A DNA stretch of 13,809 nt, taken from assembly GCA_017538005.1 (NCBI GenBank), contig JAFYJR010000033.1, forward strand, positions 1-13,809, read 5' to 3'. Below are positions 1-6,658 of this stretch, in pieces. Numbering within the stretch: position 1 is the first letter of the stretch; the number at the start of each line of letters is the position of its first letter. Under the pieces are notes generated by a model. It was not told the origin of the DNA. It saw only the letters and a program-made list of their open reading frames with translations, and did not search any database. This DNA comes from Clostridia bacterium. Its GTDB lineage: Bacteria > Bacillota > Clostridia > Oscillospirales > Acutalibacteraceae. Both the position numbers and the translations under genes were made by a program.

Positions 1-474
1 GACCCGCTCCGCGATTTGCTTCACGGAACGGAGAATCTCCTGACGACCGCCGTAGTTGAGCGCGATGTTTATTACGGTATTCTTTTCCTGCGTCGCGGGA
101 AGCTGGGTGCTCGCGCAGAGTTTCTGAAGTTCCTTAGGTATCGCGCCGGTATCACCGATAAAGCGCAGGACATAGCCGCGCTTCTGACGTTCGTATTTTA
201 TCTCATCGGCCTCGGTGAGATAATCCTTGAAAATCCTCATAAGCGCCATTACTTCCGTCGGCGGGCGCCGCCAGTTTTCAGTGGAAAAGGCATAGAAAGT
301 AACATACTCGATGCCTATGTCATGGCAATAATCCATGATTTTCCTGAAAACTTTCGCGCCTTCGGCATGGCCCGCCGAACGTGACAGACCCCGCTGCGTC
401 GCCCAACGGCCGTTGCCGTCCATGATAATGCCTATGTGACGCGGCATAAATTCTTTTGGCGGTAAATTACTCAT
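1..474 (-). CDS. uppS: Undecaprenyl diphosphate synthase (isoprenyl transferase), 3' end beyond window
   Basis: Cis-prenyltransferase that adds isopentenyl units to farnesyl diphosphate to make C55 undecaprenyl diphosphate, the lipid carrier for peptidoglycan and other wall polymers. The first 158 residues are visible; the family is usually about 240-250 residues, so roughly a third is missing off the left edge. Seen in the translation: HIGIIMDGNGRWA near residues 13-25, with the catalytic Asp at 19; the conserved His at 36 in AGHAEGA; FSTENW at 63-68; NYGGR at 140-144. The ATG at 472-474 is preceded by AGGTGA about five bases upstream. It lies 45 bases after frr, with a hairpin in between, and is probably co-transcribed with pyrH and frr. 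The motifs make the family assignment very secure. The start could in principle be the Met at codon 10, but the ribosome binding site favours the one given. Confidence 0.96.
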   Translation of the reverse strand, partial: MSNLPPKEFMPRHIGIIMDGNGRWATQRGLSRSAGHAEGAKVFRKIMDYCHDIGIEYVTFYAFSTENWRRPPTEVMALMRIFKDYLTEADEIKYERQKRGYVLRFIGDTGAIPKELQKLCASTQLPATQEKNTVINIALNYGGRQEILRSVKQIAERV

Positions 475-489
475 AACATCACCTGAAAC

Positions 490-520
490 AAATTTGGAGG
501 GCTTACGCCCTCCGAAATTT
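490..520 (-). terminator. GC-rich hairpin between frr and uppS, possible attenuator
   Basis: Read on the minus strand, a 7-bp stem GGAGGGC/GCCCTCC closes a GTAA loop. It is extended by AAATTT/AAATTT with one bulged base. It starts at the last base of the frr stop codon and ends 15 bases before the uppS ATG. The bases after the stem (GTTTCAGG) make a poor U-tract, so this is more likely a partial terminator, attenuator or mRNA-stability element than a full stop. Confidence 0.45.
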
Positions 521-1074
521 TAAACAGACATTACTTCCTTTTCTTTTGCGGAAGCTATTTCATCGATTTCCTTAATCTTCTTGTCTGTCGCCTTCTGGAT
601 CTTCTCTTCGCCGTCCTTCTGGTCGTCTTCGGTAATGGCATTGTCTTTTTTAAGTTTCTTTATGTCGTCCATACCGTCGCGGCGAATGTTTCGTACTGCT
701 ACTTTTGCCTCTTCGGCGCGCTTTGATATGTCCTTGGCTATCTCCTTACGTCTGTCCTCGGTAAGCGCCGGGAACATAAGACGGATGACATTTCCGTCGT
801 TCTGGGGATTAATACCTATGTCAGAAGCCTGAATCGCTTTTTCGATAGGCTGAATCATCTGCTTGTCCCAGGGCTGAATGACAAGGATACGGGCCTCGGC
901 AATTGAGACGGCAGCAACCTGCTGAATGGGTGTCGGAACACCGTAGTAGTCAATCTGGACTCTGTCAAGAACAGCCGGGTTTGCGCGTCCCGCGCGAATC
1001 TGGGCATAATCGTTTTTAAGAGATGTGATGGCTTTTTCCATTCTCTCTTCGGTCTTGGCAATTACTGCATCCAT
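520..1074 (-). CDS. frr: Ribosome recycling factor
   Basis: Cytoplasmic factor that, with EF-G and IF3, splits the post-termination 70S ribosome so the subunits can be reused. The length of 184 residues matches the family (about 185). The N-terminal helix carries the IRAGRANPA motif (residues 26-34). The middle holds the small beta domain with the YYGVPTPIQQVA stretch (43-54). The C-terminal three-helix bundle contains VRNIRRD (127-133), with the conserved Arg at about 132 needed for ribosome binding. The ATG at 1072-1074 has GAGGTGA seven to eight bases upstream. The gene starts 22 bases after the pyrH stop, which is the usual pyrH-frr pairing. Its partner EF-G is encoded in the same window, in a separate transcription unit. 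Confidence 0.98.
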   Translation of the reverse strand: MDAVIAKTEERMEKAITSLKNDYAQIRAGRANPAVLDRVQIDYYGVPTPIQQVAAVSIAEARILVIQPWDKQMIQPIEKAIQASDIGINPQNDGNVIRLMFPALTEDRRKEIAKDISKRAEEAKVAVRNIRRDGMDDIKKLKKDNAITEDDQKDGEEKIQKATDKKIKEIDEIASAKEKEVMSV

Positions 1075-1096
1075 AAAATCACCTCATTTAGAATAA

Positions 1097-1804
1097 TCAC
1101 TTGCTCGAAACAAGTGTGCCTATATTTTCTCCGTTTGCCGCACGGACAATATTGTGCGGATCTGTGAGATTAAACACGAAAATGTCTATGCCGTTGTCGC
1201 GGCAAAGTGAGGCCGCGGCGGCGTCCATGACGGTAAGCCCTTTGTTTAAGAGATCCGTCTGCGTCAGGACGTCAAACTTCACGGCATCGGGGAATTTATT
1301 GGGGTCCTTATCATACACGCCGTCAACATTTGTCGCCTTGAAGATAACCTCGGCTTCAATCTCAGCCGCGCGCAGAGCCGCAGTCGTATCGGTTGAGAAG
1401 AACGGGCTTCCCGTGCCGCCGCCGAAGATAGTTACCTTACCCTTTGAAAGCTCTTTTCTGGCATCGTGGGAATCAAAGTACTTCGCAATCGGTTCCATTT
1501 TTGTCGCGGTATAGACCTTCGTCTTGCAGCCGAGCTGCTCAAGTGTGTCCGCAAGGGCGATAGAATTCATAACAGTGCCGAGCATTCCTATCGAATCCGC
1601 TCTGACCCTGTCCATGGAGCCGCTGGAGCGTCCGCGCCAGAAATTACCGCCGCCTATGACAACTCCCACTTCAACACCGGAGTCGGCAACCGCCTTGATC
1701 TCTCTGCAGATATCGGTTATCACGTCAAAATCAAATCCGTGGCCGTTTTCACCGGCAAGCACCTCTCCGGAGAGTTTCAGGAGAATCCGCTTATATTTTG
1801 CCAT
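1097..1804 (-). CDS. pyrH: UMP kinase (uridylate kinase)
   Basis: Phosphorylates UMP to UDP with ATP in pyrimidine nucleotide synthesis. The bacterial enzyme is a hexamer of the amino-acid-kinase fold, known in the family to be activated by GTP and inhibited by UTP. At 235 residues it is the expected length. Visible motifs: KRILLKLSGEVL at 5-16 (phosphate-binding Lys and SGE), GGGNFWRG at 51-58, DSIGMLGTVMNS at about 70-81, and GGGTGSPFFSTDT at 128-140, which contacts UMP and ATP. NVDGVYDKDP at 159-168 is the family's nucleotide-binding loop. The ATG at 1802-1804 has only a modest GGGG ribosome binding site. It is the first gene of the pyrH-frr-uppS unit, downstream of a terminator and a weak promoter candidate. 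Confidence 0.98.
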   Translation of the reverse strand: MAKYKRILLKLSGEVLAGENGHGFDFDVITDICREIKAVADSGVEVGVVIGGGNFWRGRSSGSMDRVRADSIGMLGTVMNSIALADTLEQLGCKTKVYTATKMEPIAKYFDSHDARKELSKGKVTIFGGGTGSPFFSTDTTAALRAAEIEAEVIFKATNVDGVYDKDPNKFPDAVKFDVLTQTDLLNKGLTVMDAAAASLCRDNGIDIFVFNLTDPHNIVRAANGENIGTLVSSK

Positions 1805-1846
1805 ACAAAAACCCCATTTCCGTAGGTAATCAGATTAACATAAAAT

Positions 1847-1875
1847 ATTTTACCTTAAAATGAAAAAAAGAGCAA
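1847..1875 (-). promoter_or_regulatory. Candidate promoter for pyrH-frr-uppS
   Basis: On the minus strand TTGCTC (1870-1875) is followed after 17 bases by TAAAAT (1847-1852). The -10 matches the sigma-A consensus at 5 of 6 positions and the -35 at only 3 of 6. The -35 overlaps the stem of the preceding terminator. A promoter is expected in this 42-base gap because the terminator should end the lipoprotein transcript, but this assignment is tentative. Confidence 0.35.
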
Positions 1876-1892
1876 GGGCGAACCCCTGCTCT
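1863..1892 (-). terminator. Rho-independent terminator after the lipoprotein gene
   Basis: Minus-strand RNA forms a 10-bp stem, AGAGCAGGGG with CCCUUGCUCU including one G-U wobble, around a UUCG tetraloop, followed by six U. The wobble pair would be an A-C mismatch on the plus strand, so the element is oriented for minus-strand transcripts. It lies 11 bases after the lipoprotein stop codon. Confidence 0.9.
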
Positions 1893-1903
1893 CCTCATTA
1901 AAA

Positions 1904-3001
1904 TCAATAGTAAGAAATGTCGCCCGGTCCGAAGCCCGTAATCCTGTTCAATGAGTCAAATGTGACTGACTTATACTCGTAATCGTCAAACTCATTCGTA
2001 GCGAACTCAAAGAGCAATTTCTGACCCTCTTCGTACTCGGGTGAAAGCTCGAAAAGGTACGTACCTATGTTGACTATGTAGTATCTCTCATTGGTATCCT
2101 GCTCTACTGTAAAGTCAGATGCCTTTACACCCATCATCTGCATACTGTGAATTGCGCTTTCAGCTGTCTCTTCATCTTCGAAAACCAACGTAGTTTCGGC
2201 ACTTATAAGCAATTCACCGACTTTGTTCTGATAAATCTGATGCTTTCCGAGCAGGATATCCACGCTGTGGAGATCGGTGCTCAGGGCCTGAGTCAGCATT
2301 GCCTCGTCATCGGGGTTTTTCTCGGGTACTTCAGAGGAGATAACGACCTCATCATAGTGGTAATTTACCTTTCCGTCCTCCGCGTCAGCGGTAAAGCGAT
2401 GCAACTGAGAATCCGCCCAGTAGGTCGCGTAATCAATATAGTAGTAATTTCCGTCAATTCGGTATGTATATGTCTCACTGTCCTTCATAACGGAGACATC
2501 TATAGTCTTCGCGCCATTGCCGTAATCGGTTCCGATGTCGTTATAATCCACTGTGTAGAGATATCCGAGCTTATCATAAGCCTCATCCGTCTCTATCTTC
2601 ACATTTGAATTGTCTCCATCGCGCCAGAACGAAGCCACTAACGGGACTCCGGATTTTGAGGTGGTAAAGTACTGCCAGATGTTTTCGCCGTATCCGTTAT
2701 AAACCGCGTAGATACGTTCTTTTCCGCGATAATAGTAGTCTATGGAGGTGCCGTTTTCCTCATCAGTCTCGGTCTGCTTTTCCAGACCGTCAATGCTGCC
2801 CATCTCCATGTTGATGTTTACTACACTGACATCTTCCATTATTTCTTTCAGAGTTGTTATCGAATCATATTTTACTTTGAGGTCCCTGTCACCTATGTAC
2901 TTGAGAGAAGAAATATCCGAAGGGGTGTCGGGAACTGTTCTGCATGCGGCAAAACTGAACATAAAGACAATGCAAAGAGCAATGCAGAACAACTTTTTCA
3001 T
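1904..3001 (-). CDS. Putative secreted lipoprotein of unknown function
   Basis: The 365-residue product starts with a short lipoprotein signal peptide: MKK, a hydrophobic run, then FAAC with the lipid-accepting Cys at residue 20. This predicts an exported protein anchored to the outer face of the membrane. No further membrane segment is visible. The mature part is acidic and rich in Tyr, Asp and Glu, with alternating hydrophobic/polar stretches (for example around residues 80-110, 170-200 and 300-350) that suggest a beta-rich extracellular fold. I recognise no named domain or catalytic motif. The ATG at 2999-3001 has AGGGGG about 11 bases upstream. Flanked by the tuf terminator, its own promoter region and its own terminator, it appears to be transcribed alone. 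It separates the str operon from pyrH-frr-uppS, so context gives no functional hint. Confidence 0.85.
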   Translation of the reverse strand: MKKLFCIALCIVFMFSFAACRTVPDTPSDISSLKYIGDRDLKVKYDSITTLKEIMEDVSVVNINMEMGSIDGLEKQTETDEENGTSIDYYYRGKERIYAVYNGYGENIWQYFTTSKSGVPLVASFWRDGDNSNVKIETDEAYDKLGYLYTVDYNDIGTDYGNGAKTIDVSVMKDSETYTYRIDGNYYYIDYATYWADSQLHRFTADAEDGKVNYHYDEVVISSEVPEKNPDDEAMLTQALSTDLHSVDILLGKHQIYQNKVGELLISAETTLVFEDEETAESAIHSMQMMGVKASDFTVEQDTNERYYIVNIGTYLFELSPEYEEGQKLLFEFATNEFDDYEYKSVTFDSLNRITGFGPGDISYY

Positions 3002-3048
3002 AAGAAACGGGCCCCCTAATATTTATAATTCAATAACAAGTCAAAGTA

Positions 3049-3076
3049 ATTTTAGCATAAATAATAATACTTACAA
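3049..3076 (-). promoter_or_regulatory. Proximal promoter of the lipoprotein gene (extended -10)
   Basis: Minus strand: TTGTAA (3071-3076), 16-base spacer, TAAAAT (3049-3054) preceded by TGC, which makes an extended -10. The -10 matches 5 of 6 consensus bases and the -35 matches 4 of 6. The start site would lie about 40 bases before the ATG. The fit is good for a sigma-A promoter, but the AT-rich setting means alternatives are possible. Confidence 0.55.
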
Positions 3077-3089
3077 TTACTAAACTCAA

Positions 3090-3109
3090 CTTGTAATCAC
3101 TTGTATTCG
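3090..3109. repeat. Tandem 10-bp direct repeat upstream of the lipoprotein promoter
   Basis: On the plus strand CTTGTAATCA is followed immediately by CTTGTATTCG; 8 of 10 positions are identical. The one-turn period and the position 13 bases upstream of the proximal -35 resemble the paired sites bound by OmpR-type response regulators. That reading is inference; the repeat itself is seen. Confidence 0.4.
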
Positions 3110-3133
3110 ATTTGTTACCAAACCACTACATAT

Positions 3134-3162
3134 TGTATATTTTGGGGCAAAATCGGGGTCAA
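3134..3162 (-). promoter_or_regulatory. Distal promoter candidate for the lipoprotein gene
   Basis: Minus strand: TTGACC (3157-3162, 5 of 6), 17-base spacer, TATACA (3134-3139, 4 of 6). An overlapping TACAAT would give a 19-base spacer. It lies directly downstream of the tuf terminator and would give a leader of about 125 bases. Confidence 0.45.
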
Positions 3163-3179
3163 AACAGAAAACACGGAAT

Positions 3180-3207
3180 AAAAAAAGAGCGCTGCAAAGC
3201 AGCGCTC
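3180..3207 (-). terminator. Rho-independent terminator of the str operon, after tuf
   Basis: A perfect 9-bp stem GAGCGCTGC/GCAGCGCTC closes a three-base loop and on the minus strand is followed by seven T. It begins 17 bases after the tuf stop. On the plus strand the same stem is also followed by a short T-run, but no plus-strand gene is present. Confidence 0.95.
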
Positions 3208-3224
3208 GATTTTTTGAGTTTTAA

Positions 3225-4424
3225 TTACTCGTTGATAGCGATAACAACGCCTGAACCTACTGTACGTCCGCCTTCACGGATAGCGAAACGGAGGCCTTCC
3301 TCGATAGCGATGGGAGTGATGAGTTCAACGTCCATCTCTACGTTATCGCCGGGCATGCACATCTCTGTGCCTGCGGGAAGAGAAATAACGCCTGTAACGT
3401 CAGTTGTTCTGAAATAGAACTGAGGTCTGTAGTTGTTGAAGAAAGGAGTATGACGTCCGCCCTCTTCCTTGCTCAGTACGTAAACCTGACCACGGAACTT
3501 GGTGTGCGGATGAATTGAACCGGGCTTTGCAAGTACCTGGCCTCTTTCGATGCCTGTACGCTCAATACCACGAAGGAGACAACCGATGTTGTCGCCGGCC
3601 TCTGCATAGTCGAGGATCTTGCGGAACATCTCGATACCTGTGCAGACTGTCTTTTTCTTCTCTTCTGTAAGACCAACGATTTCAACTTCTTCACCGGTCT
3701 TAAGCTGTCCACGCTCTACTCTGCCCGTAGCAACTGTACCACGACCTGTGATCGTGAATACATCTTCTACCGGCATAAGGAAAGGAAGGTCAGCCTTACG
3801 GTCGGGTGTGGGAATATAATCATCAACAGCGTCAAGGAGTTCCCAGATGCAAGCGATCTCGGGAGCGTTGATGTCGTCGCCTGAATACTCAAGAGCCTTA
3901 AGAGCAGAACCCTTGATGATCGGGCACTCGTCGTCAAACTCATAAGAAGCAAGAGTCTCACGGATTTCCATCTCAACAAGCTCAAGGAGCTCGGGATCGT
4001 CAACCTGGTCAACCTTGTTCATGAAAACGATGATTGCGGGAACGCCAACCTGACGGGCAAGGAGAAGGTGCTCCTTGGTCTGAGCCATAGGGCCGTCTGT
4101 TGAAGCGATAACAAGGATAGCGCCGTCCATCTGCGCAGCACCTGTGATCATGTTCTTGATGTAGTCGGCATGGCCGGGGCAGTCAACGTGAGCATAGTGA
4201 CGCTTCTCTGTCTCATACTCAACGTGAGCAGTATTGATAGTGATACCACGCTCTCTCTCTTCGGGAGCCTTGTCGATTGCGGAATAGTCTTCGAACTTAG
4301 CGAAGCCCTTCATTGCGAGAGCCTTTGTGATGGCCGCTGTAAGAGTTGTCTTACCGTGGTCAACGTGGCCGATTGTACCGATGTTAACATGGGGTTTGGT
4401 TCGGTTAAAATGTTCTTTTGCCAT
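3225..4424 (-). CDS. tuf: Translation elongation factor Tu
   Basis: GTPase that carries aminoacyl-tRNA to the ribosomal A site. It has 399 residues, the normal length. The G domain shows GHVDHGKT (19-26), switch I with RGITINTAHVEY (59-70), DCPGH (81-85, with the catalytic His at 85), NKVD (136-139) and SALKAL (173-178). Domains 2 and 3 follow, with VFTITGRGTVATGRVERG and the PQFYFRTTDVTG region, and the protein ends GSGVVIAINE. The ATG at 4422-4424 has a strong AAGGAGG about nine bases upstream. It is the last gene of the str operon, 97 bases after fusA, with its own promoter in that gap and a strong terminator behind it. No frameshift or missing key residue is visible. A second tuf copy elsewhere cannot be excluded. 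Confidence 0.99.
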   Translation of the reverse strand: MAKEHFNRTKPHVNIGTIGHVDHGKTTLTAAITKALAMKGFAKFEDYSAIDKAPEERERGITINTAHVEYETEKRHYAHVDCPGHADYIKNMITGAAQMDGAILVIASTDGPMAQTKEHLLLARQVGVPAIIVFMNKVDQVDDPELLELVEMEIRETLASYEFDDECPIIKGSALKALEYSGDDINAPEIACIWELLDAVDDYIPTPDRKADLPFLMPVEDVFTITGRGTVATGRVERGQLKTGEEVEIVGLTEEKKKTVCTGIEMFRKILDYAEAGDNIGCLLRGIERTGIERGQVLAKPGSIHPHTKFRGQVYVLSKEEGGRHTPFFNNYRPQFYFRTTDVTGVISLPAGTEMCMPGDNVEMDVELITPIAIEEGLRFAIREGGRTVGSGVVIAINE

Positions 4425-4471
4425 GGGGATTTTCCTCCTTTTATTTCACATCTGAATAAAAATTCCTTAAT

Positions 4472-4500
4472 ATTCTAACAAAATAATACTGTGTTTGCAA
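4472..4500 (-). promoter_or_regulatory. Internal promoter of tuf (extended -10)
   Basis: Minus strand: TTGCAA (4495-4500, 4 of 6), 17-base spacer ending TGT, then TAGAAT (4472-4477, 5 of 6). This gives an extended -10. It lies wholly in the fusA-tuf gap and would start transcription about 40 bases before the tuf ATG. A separate tuf promoter fits the high demand for EF-Tu. Confidence 0.7.
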
Positions 4501-4508
4501 GTATTATT
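4482..4508. repeat. Perfect 9-bp inverted repeat over the tuf -35
   Basis: AATAATACT and AGTATTATT are exact inverted copies separated by nine bases. The spacer and one base of an arm hold the tuf -35 hexamer, and the other arm lies between -35 and -10. It could be an operator, or an AU-rich hairpin in fusA read-through RNA 13 bases after the fusA stop. Confidence 0.6.
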
Positions 4509-4521
4509 AAGACACGTGTGT

Positions 4522-6600
4522 TTAGTCCTTTTTGCTTCTGTCAGTCATAATCTGCTCGGCAATGGACTTCGGAACCTCAGTATAATGTGAGGGCTCCATT
4601 ACGTATGAAGCGCGGCCCTGTGTCTTGGAGCGAAGGTCCGTTGCGTAACCGAACATGTTGGCAAGCGGAACCTCTGCGTTTACCATTGTGGCGCCGTTTC
4701 TCGGCTCCATACCCTTCATGATACCGCGACGTGAGTTGATGTCACCGATAACATCACCGACATAATCATCGGGAGTGGTAACCGCAACTTTCATCATGGG
4801 TTCCATGAGAACGGGGGCTGCTTTCTTCATCGCGTTCTTGAATGCCATTGAACCGGCAATCTTAAACGCCATTTCAGACGAGTCGACCTCGTGATAAGAA
4901 CCGTCGTAGAGAGTGACTTTGACGTCCTCAACGTTGTAACCGGCAAGTACACCTGAGAGCATTGCTCCCTTGATGCCTGCCTCCGCGGCGGGAATGTATT
5001 CCTTCGGAACAGAACCGCCGACAACCGCGTTGACGAACTCGTAGCCCTGACCGGGATTCGGTTCAATCTTGATCTTGATATGGGCGTACTGACCGCTGCC
5101 GCCCGACTGACGCTTGTATTTGCAGTCGTCCTCGGCGGGAGCCGTGATGGTCTCGCGGTAAGCAACCTGAGGCTTACCGACGTTGGCCTCAATCTTGAAC
5201 TCACGGAGAAGTCTGTCTACGATAATTTCAAGGTGAAGCTCGCCCATACCGGCGATAATCGTCTGGCCCGTCTCCTCATCCGTATAGCACTTGAATGTGG
5301 GGTCTTCCTCTGCGAGTTTCGCGAGGGCGATACCCATCTTTTCCTGACCGGCTTTGGTCTTGGGTTCTATCGCTACGCGGATAACGGGATCCGGGAAGTT
5401 CATGGACTCAAGGATGATCGGGTGTTTGGGATCACAAAGTGTATCACCCGTGGTTGTATTCTTTACACCGACGCAGGCTGCGATGTCACCCGCATAGACC
5501 GTTTCGAGGTCCTGTCTGTGATTCGCGTGCATCTGAAGAATACGTCCCATACGCTCGGACTTATCCTTAACTGAGTTTAGAACCGTGGCTCCGGCGTTTA
5601 CCGTACCGGAGTAGACGCGGAAGAAACAGAGTTTTCCGACGAACGGGTCTGTCGCGATCTTGAAAGCAAGAGCCGCGAACGGTTCCGTGTCTGAGGAATG
5701 TCTCTCTTCCTCTTTGTCATTTTTCGGGTTTATACCCTTTATGGCCGCTACATCCGTAGGAGCCGGCATATAGTCAACAATCGCGTCAAGGAGCGGCTGA
5801 ACGCCCTTGTTTCTGTAGGATGTACCGCAGCAAACCGGTACCATCTCATTCGTGATTGTTGCATTTCTTATCGCTGCCTTTATTTCGGGAACCGAGAGTT
5901 CTTCACCCTCCAGGTATTTTTCCATGAGAGTCTCATCAACAGTGGCTACTGCTTCAAGAAGTTCCTCATGATACTTATTTGCAAGTTCCGTCATATCGGC
6001 GGGGATATCTTCGTCCCTGACATCCTTGCCCATGTCGTCGTAGTAAACTTCGGCGCGCATATTGACAAGATCAATAATGCCCTTGAAAGTTGCCTCAACG
6101 CCTATGGGGAGCTGAATCGGGACTGCGTTGCACTTGAAACGGTCTTTTACCATATCAAGCACGTGGTAGAAATCGGCACCCATGATGTCCATTTTATTTA
6201 CGTAGATCATACGCGGTACGGCATACTCGTCGGCTTGACGCCAGACTGTCTCCGACTGCGGTTCTACGCCGCCCTTCGCGCAGAGAACGGTTACGGAACC
6301 GTCAAGCACACGAAGTGAACGCTGAACTTCTACGGTGAAATCAACATGGCCGGGAGTGTCGATGATATTGATACGATGATCTTTCCAGAAACATGTGGTG
6401 GCGGCGGAGGTGATCGTGATACCACGCTCCTGCTCCTGAGCCATCCAGTCCATGGTCGCGGCGCCCTCGTGTGTCTCACCCATCTTGTGGTTGACACCCG
6501 TGTAGTAAAGAATACGCTCAGTTGTCGTAGTCTTACCTGCGTCTATATGGGCCATGATGCCGATGTTTCTGGTCATCTCAAGCGATACCTGTCTCGGCAT
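4522..6600 (-). CDS. fusA: Translation elongation factor G
   Basis: GTPase that drives tRNA-mRNA translocation and, with ribosome recycling factor, ribosome splitting. It has 692 residues, the length usual in Firmicutes. G motifs: AHIDAGKT (17-24), switch I QEQERGITITSAATTC (55-70), DTPGHVDFT (81-89) and NKMD (135-138). Domain 2 contains the LAFKIATDPFVGKL and GRILQMHAN stretches. Domain III holds GMGELHLEI and domain IV holds RQSGGSGQYAH. Domain V is near the C-terminus, which ends in the RSKTQGRASYVMEPSHY region. The ATG at 6598-6600 has GGAGG with a spacing of six bases. It starts 39 bases after rpsG and is co-transcribed with it. The match to canonical EF-G rather than the Tet(M)-type or EF-G2 paralogues is clear from the motifs and the str-operon position. 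Confidence 0.99.
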   Translation of the reverse strand: MPRQVSLEMTRNIGIMAHIDAGKTTTTERILYYTGVNHKMGETHEGAATMDWMAQEQERGITITSAATTCFWKDHRINIIDTPGHVDFTVEVQRSLRVLDGSVTVLCAKGGVEPQSETVWRQADEYAVPRMIYVNKMDIMGADFYHVLDMVKDRFKCNAVPIQLPIGVEATFKGIIDLVNMRAEVYYDDMGKDVRDEDIPADMTELANKYHEELLEAVATVDETLMEKYLEGEELSVPEIKAAIRNATITNEMVPVCCGTSYRNKGVQPLLDAIVDYMPAPTDVAAIKGINPKNDKEEERHSSDTEPFAALAFKIATDPFVGKLCFFRVYSGTVNAGATVLNSVKDKSERMGRILQMHANHRQDLETVYAGDIAACVGVKNTTTGDTLCDPKHPIILESMNFPDPVIRVAIEPKTKAGQEKMGIALAKLAEEDPTFKCYTDEETGQTIIAGMGELHLEIIVDRLLREFKIEANVGKPQVAYRETITAPAEDDCKYKRQSGGSGQYAHIKIKIEPNPGQGYEFVNAVVGGSVPKEYIPAAEAGIKGAMLSGVLAGYNVEDVKVTLYDGSYHEVDSSEMAFKIAGSMAFKNAMKKAAPVLMEPMMKVAVTTPDDYVGDVIGDINSRRGIMKGMEPRNGATMVNAEVPLANMFGYATDLRSKTQGRASYVMEPSHYTEVPKSIAEQIMTDRSKKD

Positions 6601-6625
6601 TGTTTACCTCCATTAAAAAGCAAAG

Positions 6626-6658
6626 GAAATGCGCAGATATTAATATCTGAAATGCGCA
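6626..6658. repeat. Palindrome across the rpsG stop codon with flanking 10-bp direct repeats
   Basis: CAGATATTAATATCTG (6634-6649) is a perfect 16-bp palindrome with the rpsG TAA in its centre. It overlaps two copies of the plus-strand decamer GAAATGCGCA at 6626-6635 and 6649-6658. As RNA it would fold into a 6-bp stem with a UUAA loop just upstream of the fusA ribosome binding site. Confidence 0.55.

Noticed and set aside
2147..2608. Plus-strand frame of 153 codons opposite the lipoprotein gene
   Set aside because: The minus-strand frame has a signal peptide, ribosome binding site, promoters and terminator; the plus-strand frame has none of these.
3187..3210. Possible bidirectional terminator implying a plus-strand gene upstream
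   Set aside because: A plus-strand T-run follows the stem, but no credible plus-strand gene ends there.
4512..4519. ACACGTGT palindrome after fusA
   Set aside because: Eight bases is too short to distinguish from chance and it has no tie to a promoter or terminator.
5698..6318. Plus-strand reading frame of 206 codons opposite fusA
   Set aside because: It lies wholly within a conserved gene on the other strand, has no ribosome binding site in context and no recognisable motifs. It is a by-product of fusA codon bias, as are the other plus-strand frames opposite rpoB, rpoC, tuf and pyrH.
6626..6658. Direct repeats around the rpsG stop considered as a target-site duplication of a mobile element
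   Set aside because: Only 13 bases lie between the copies, with no transposase or element ends.
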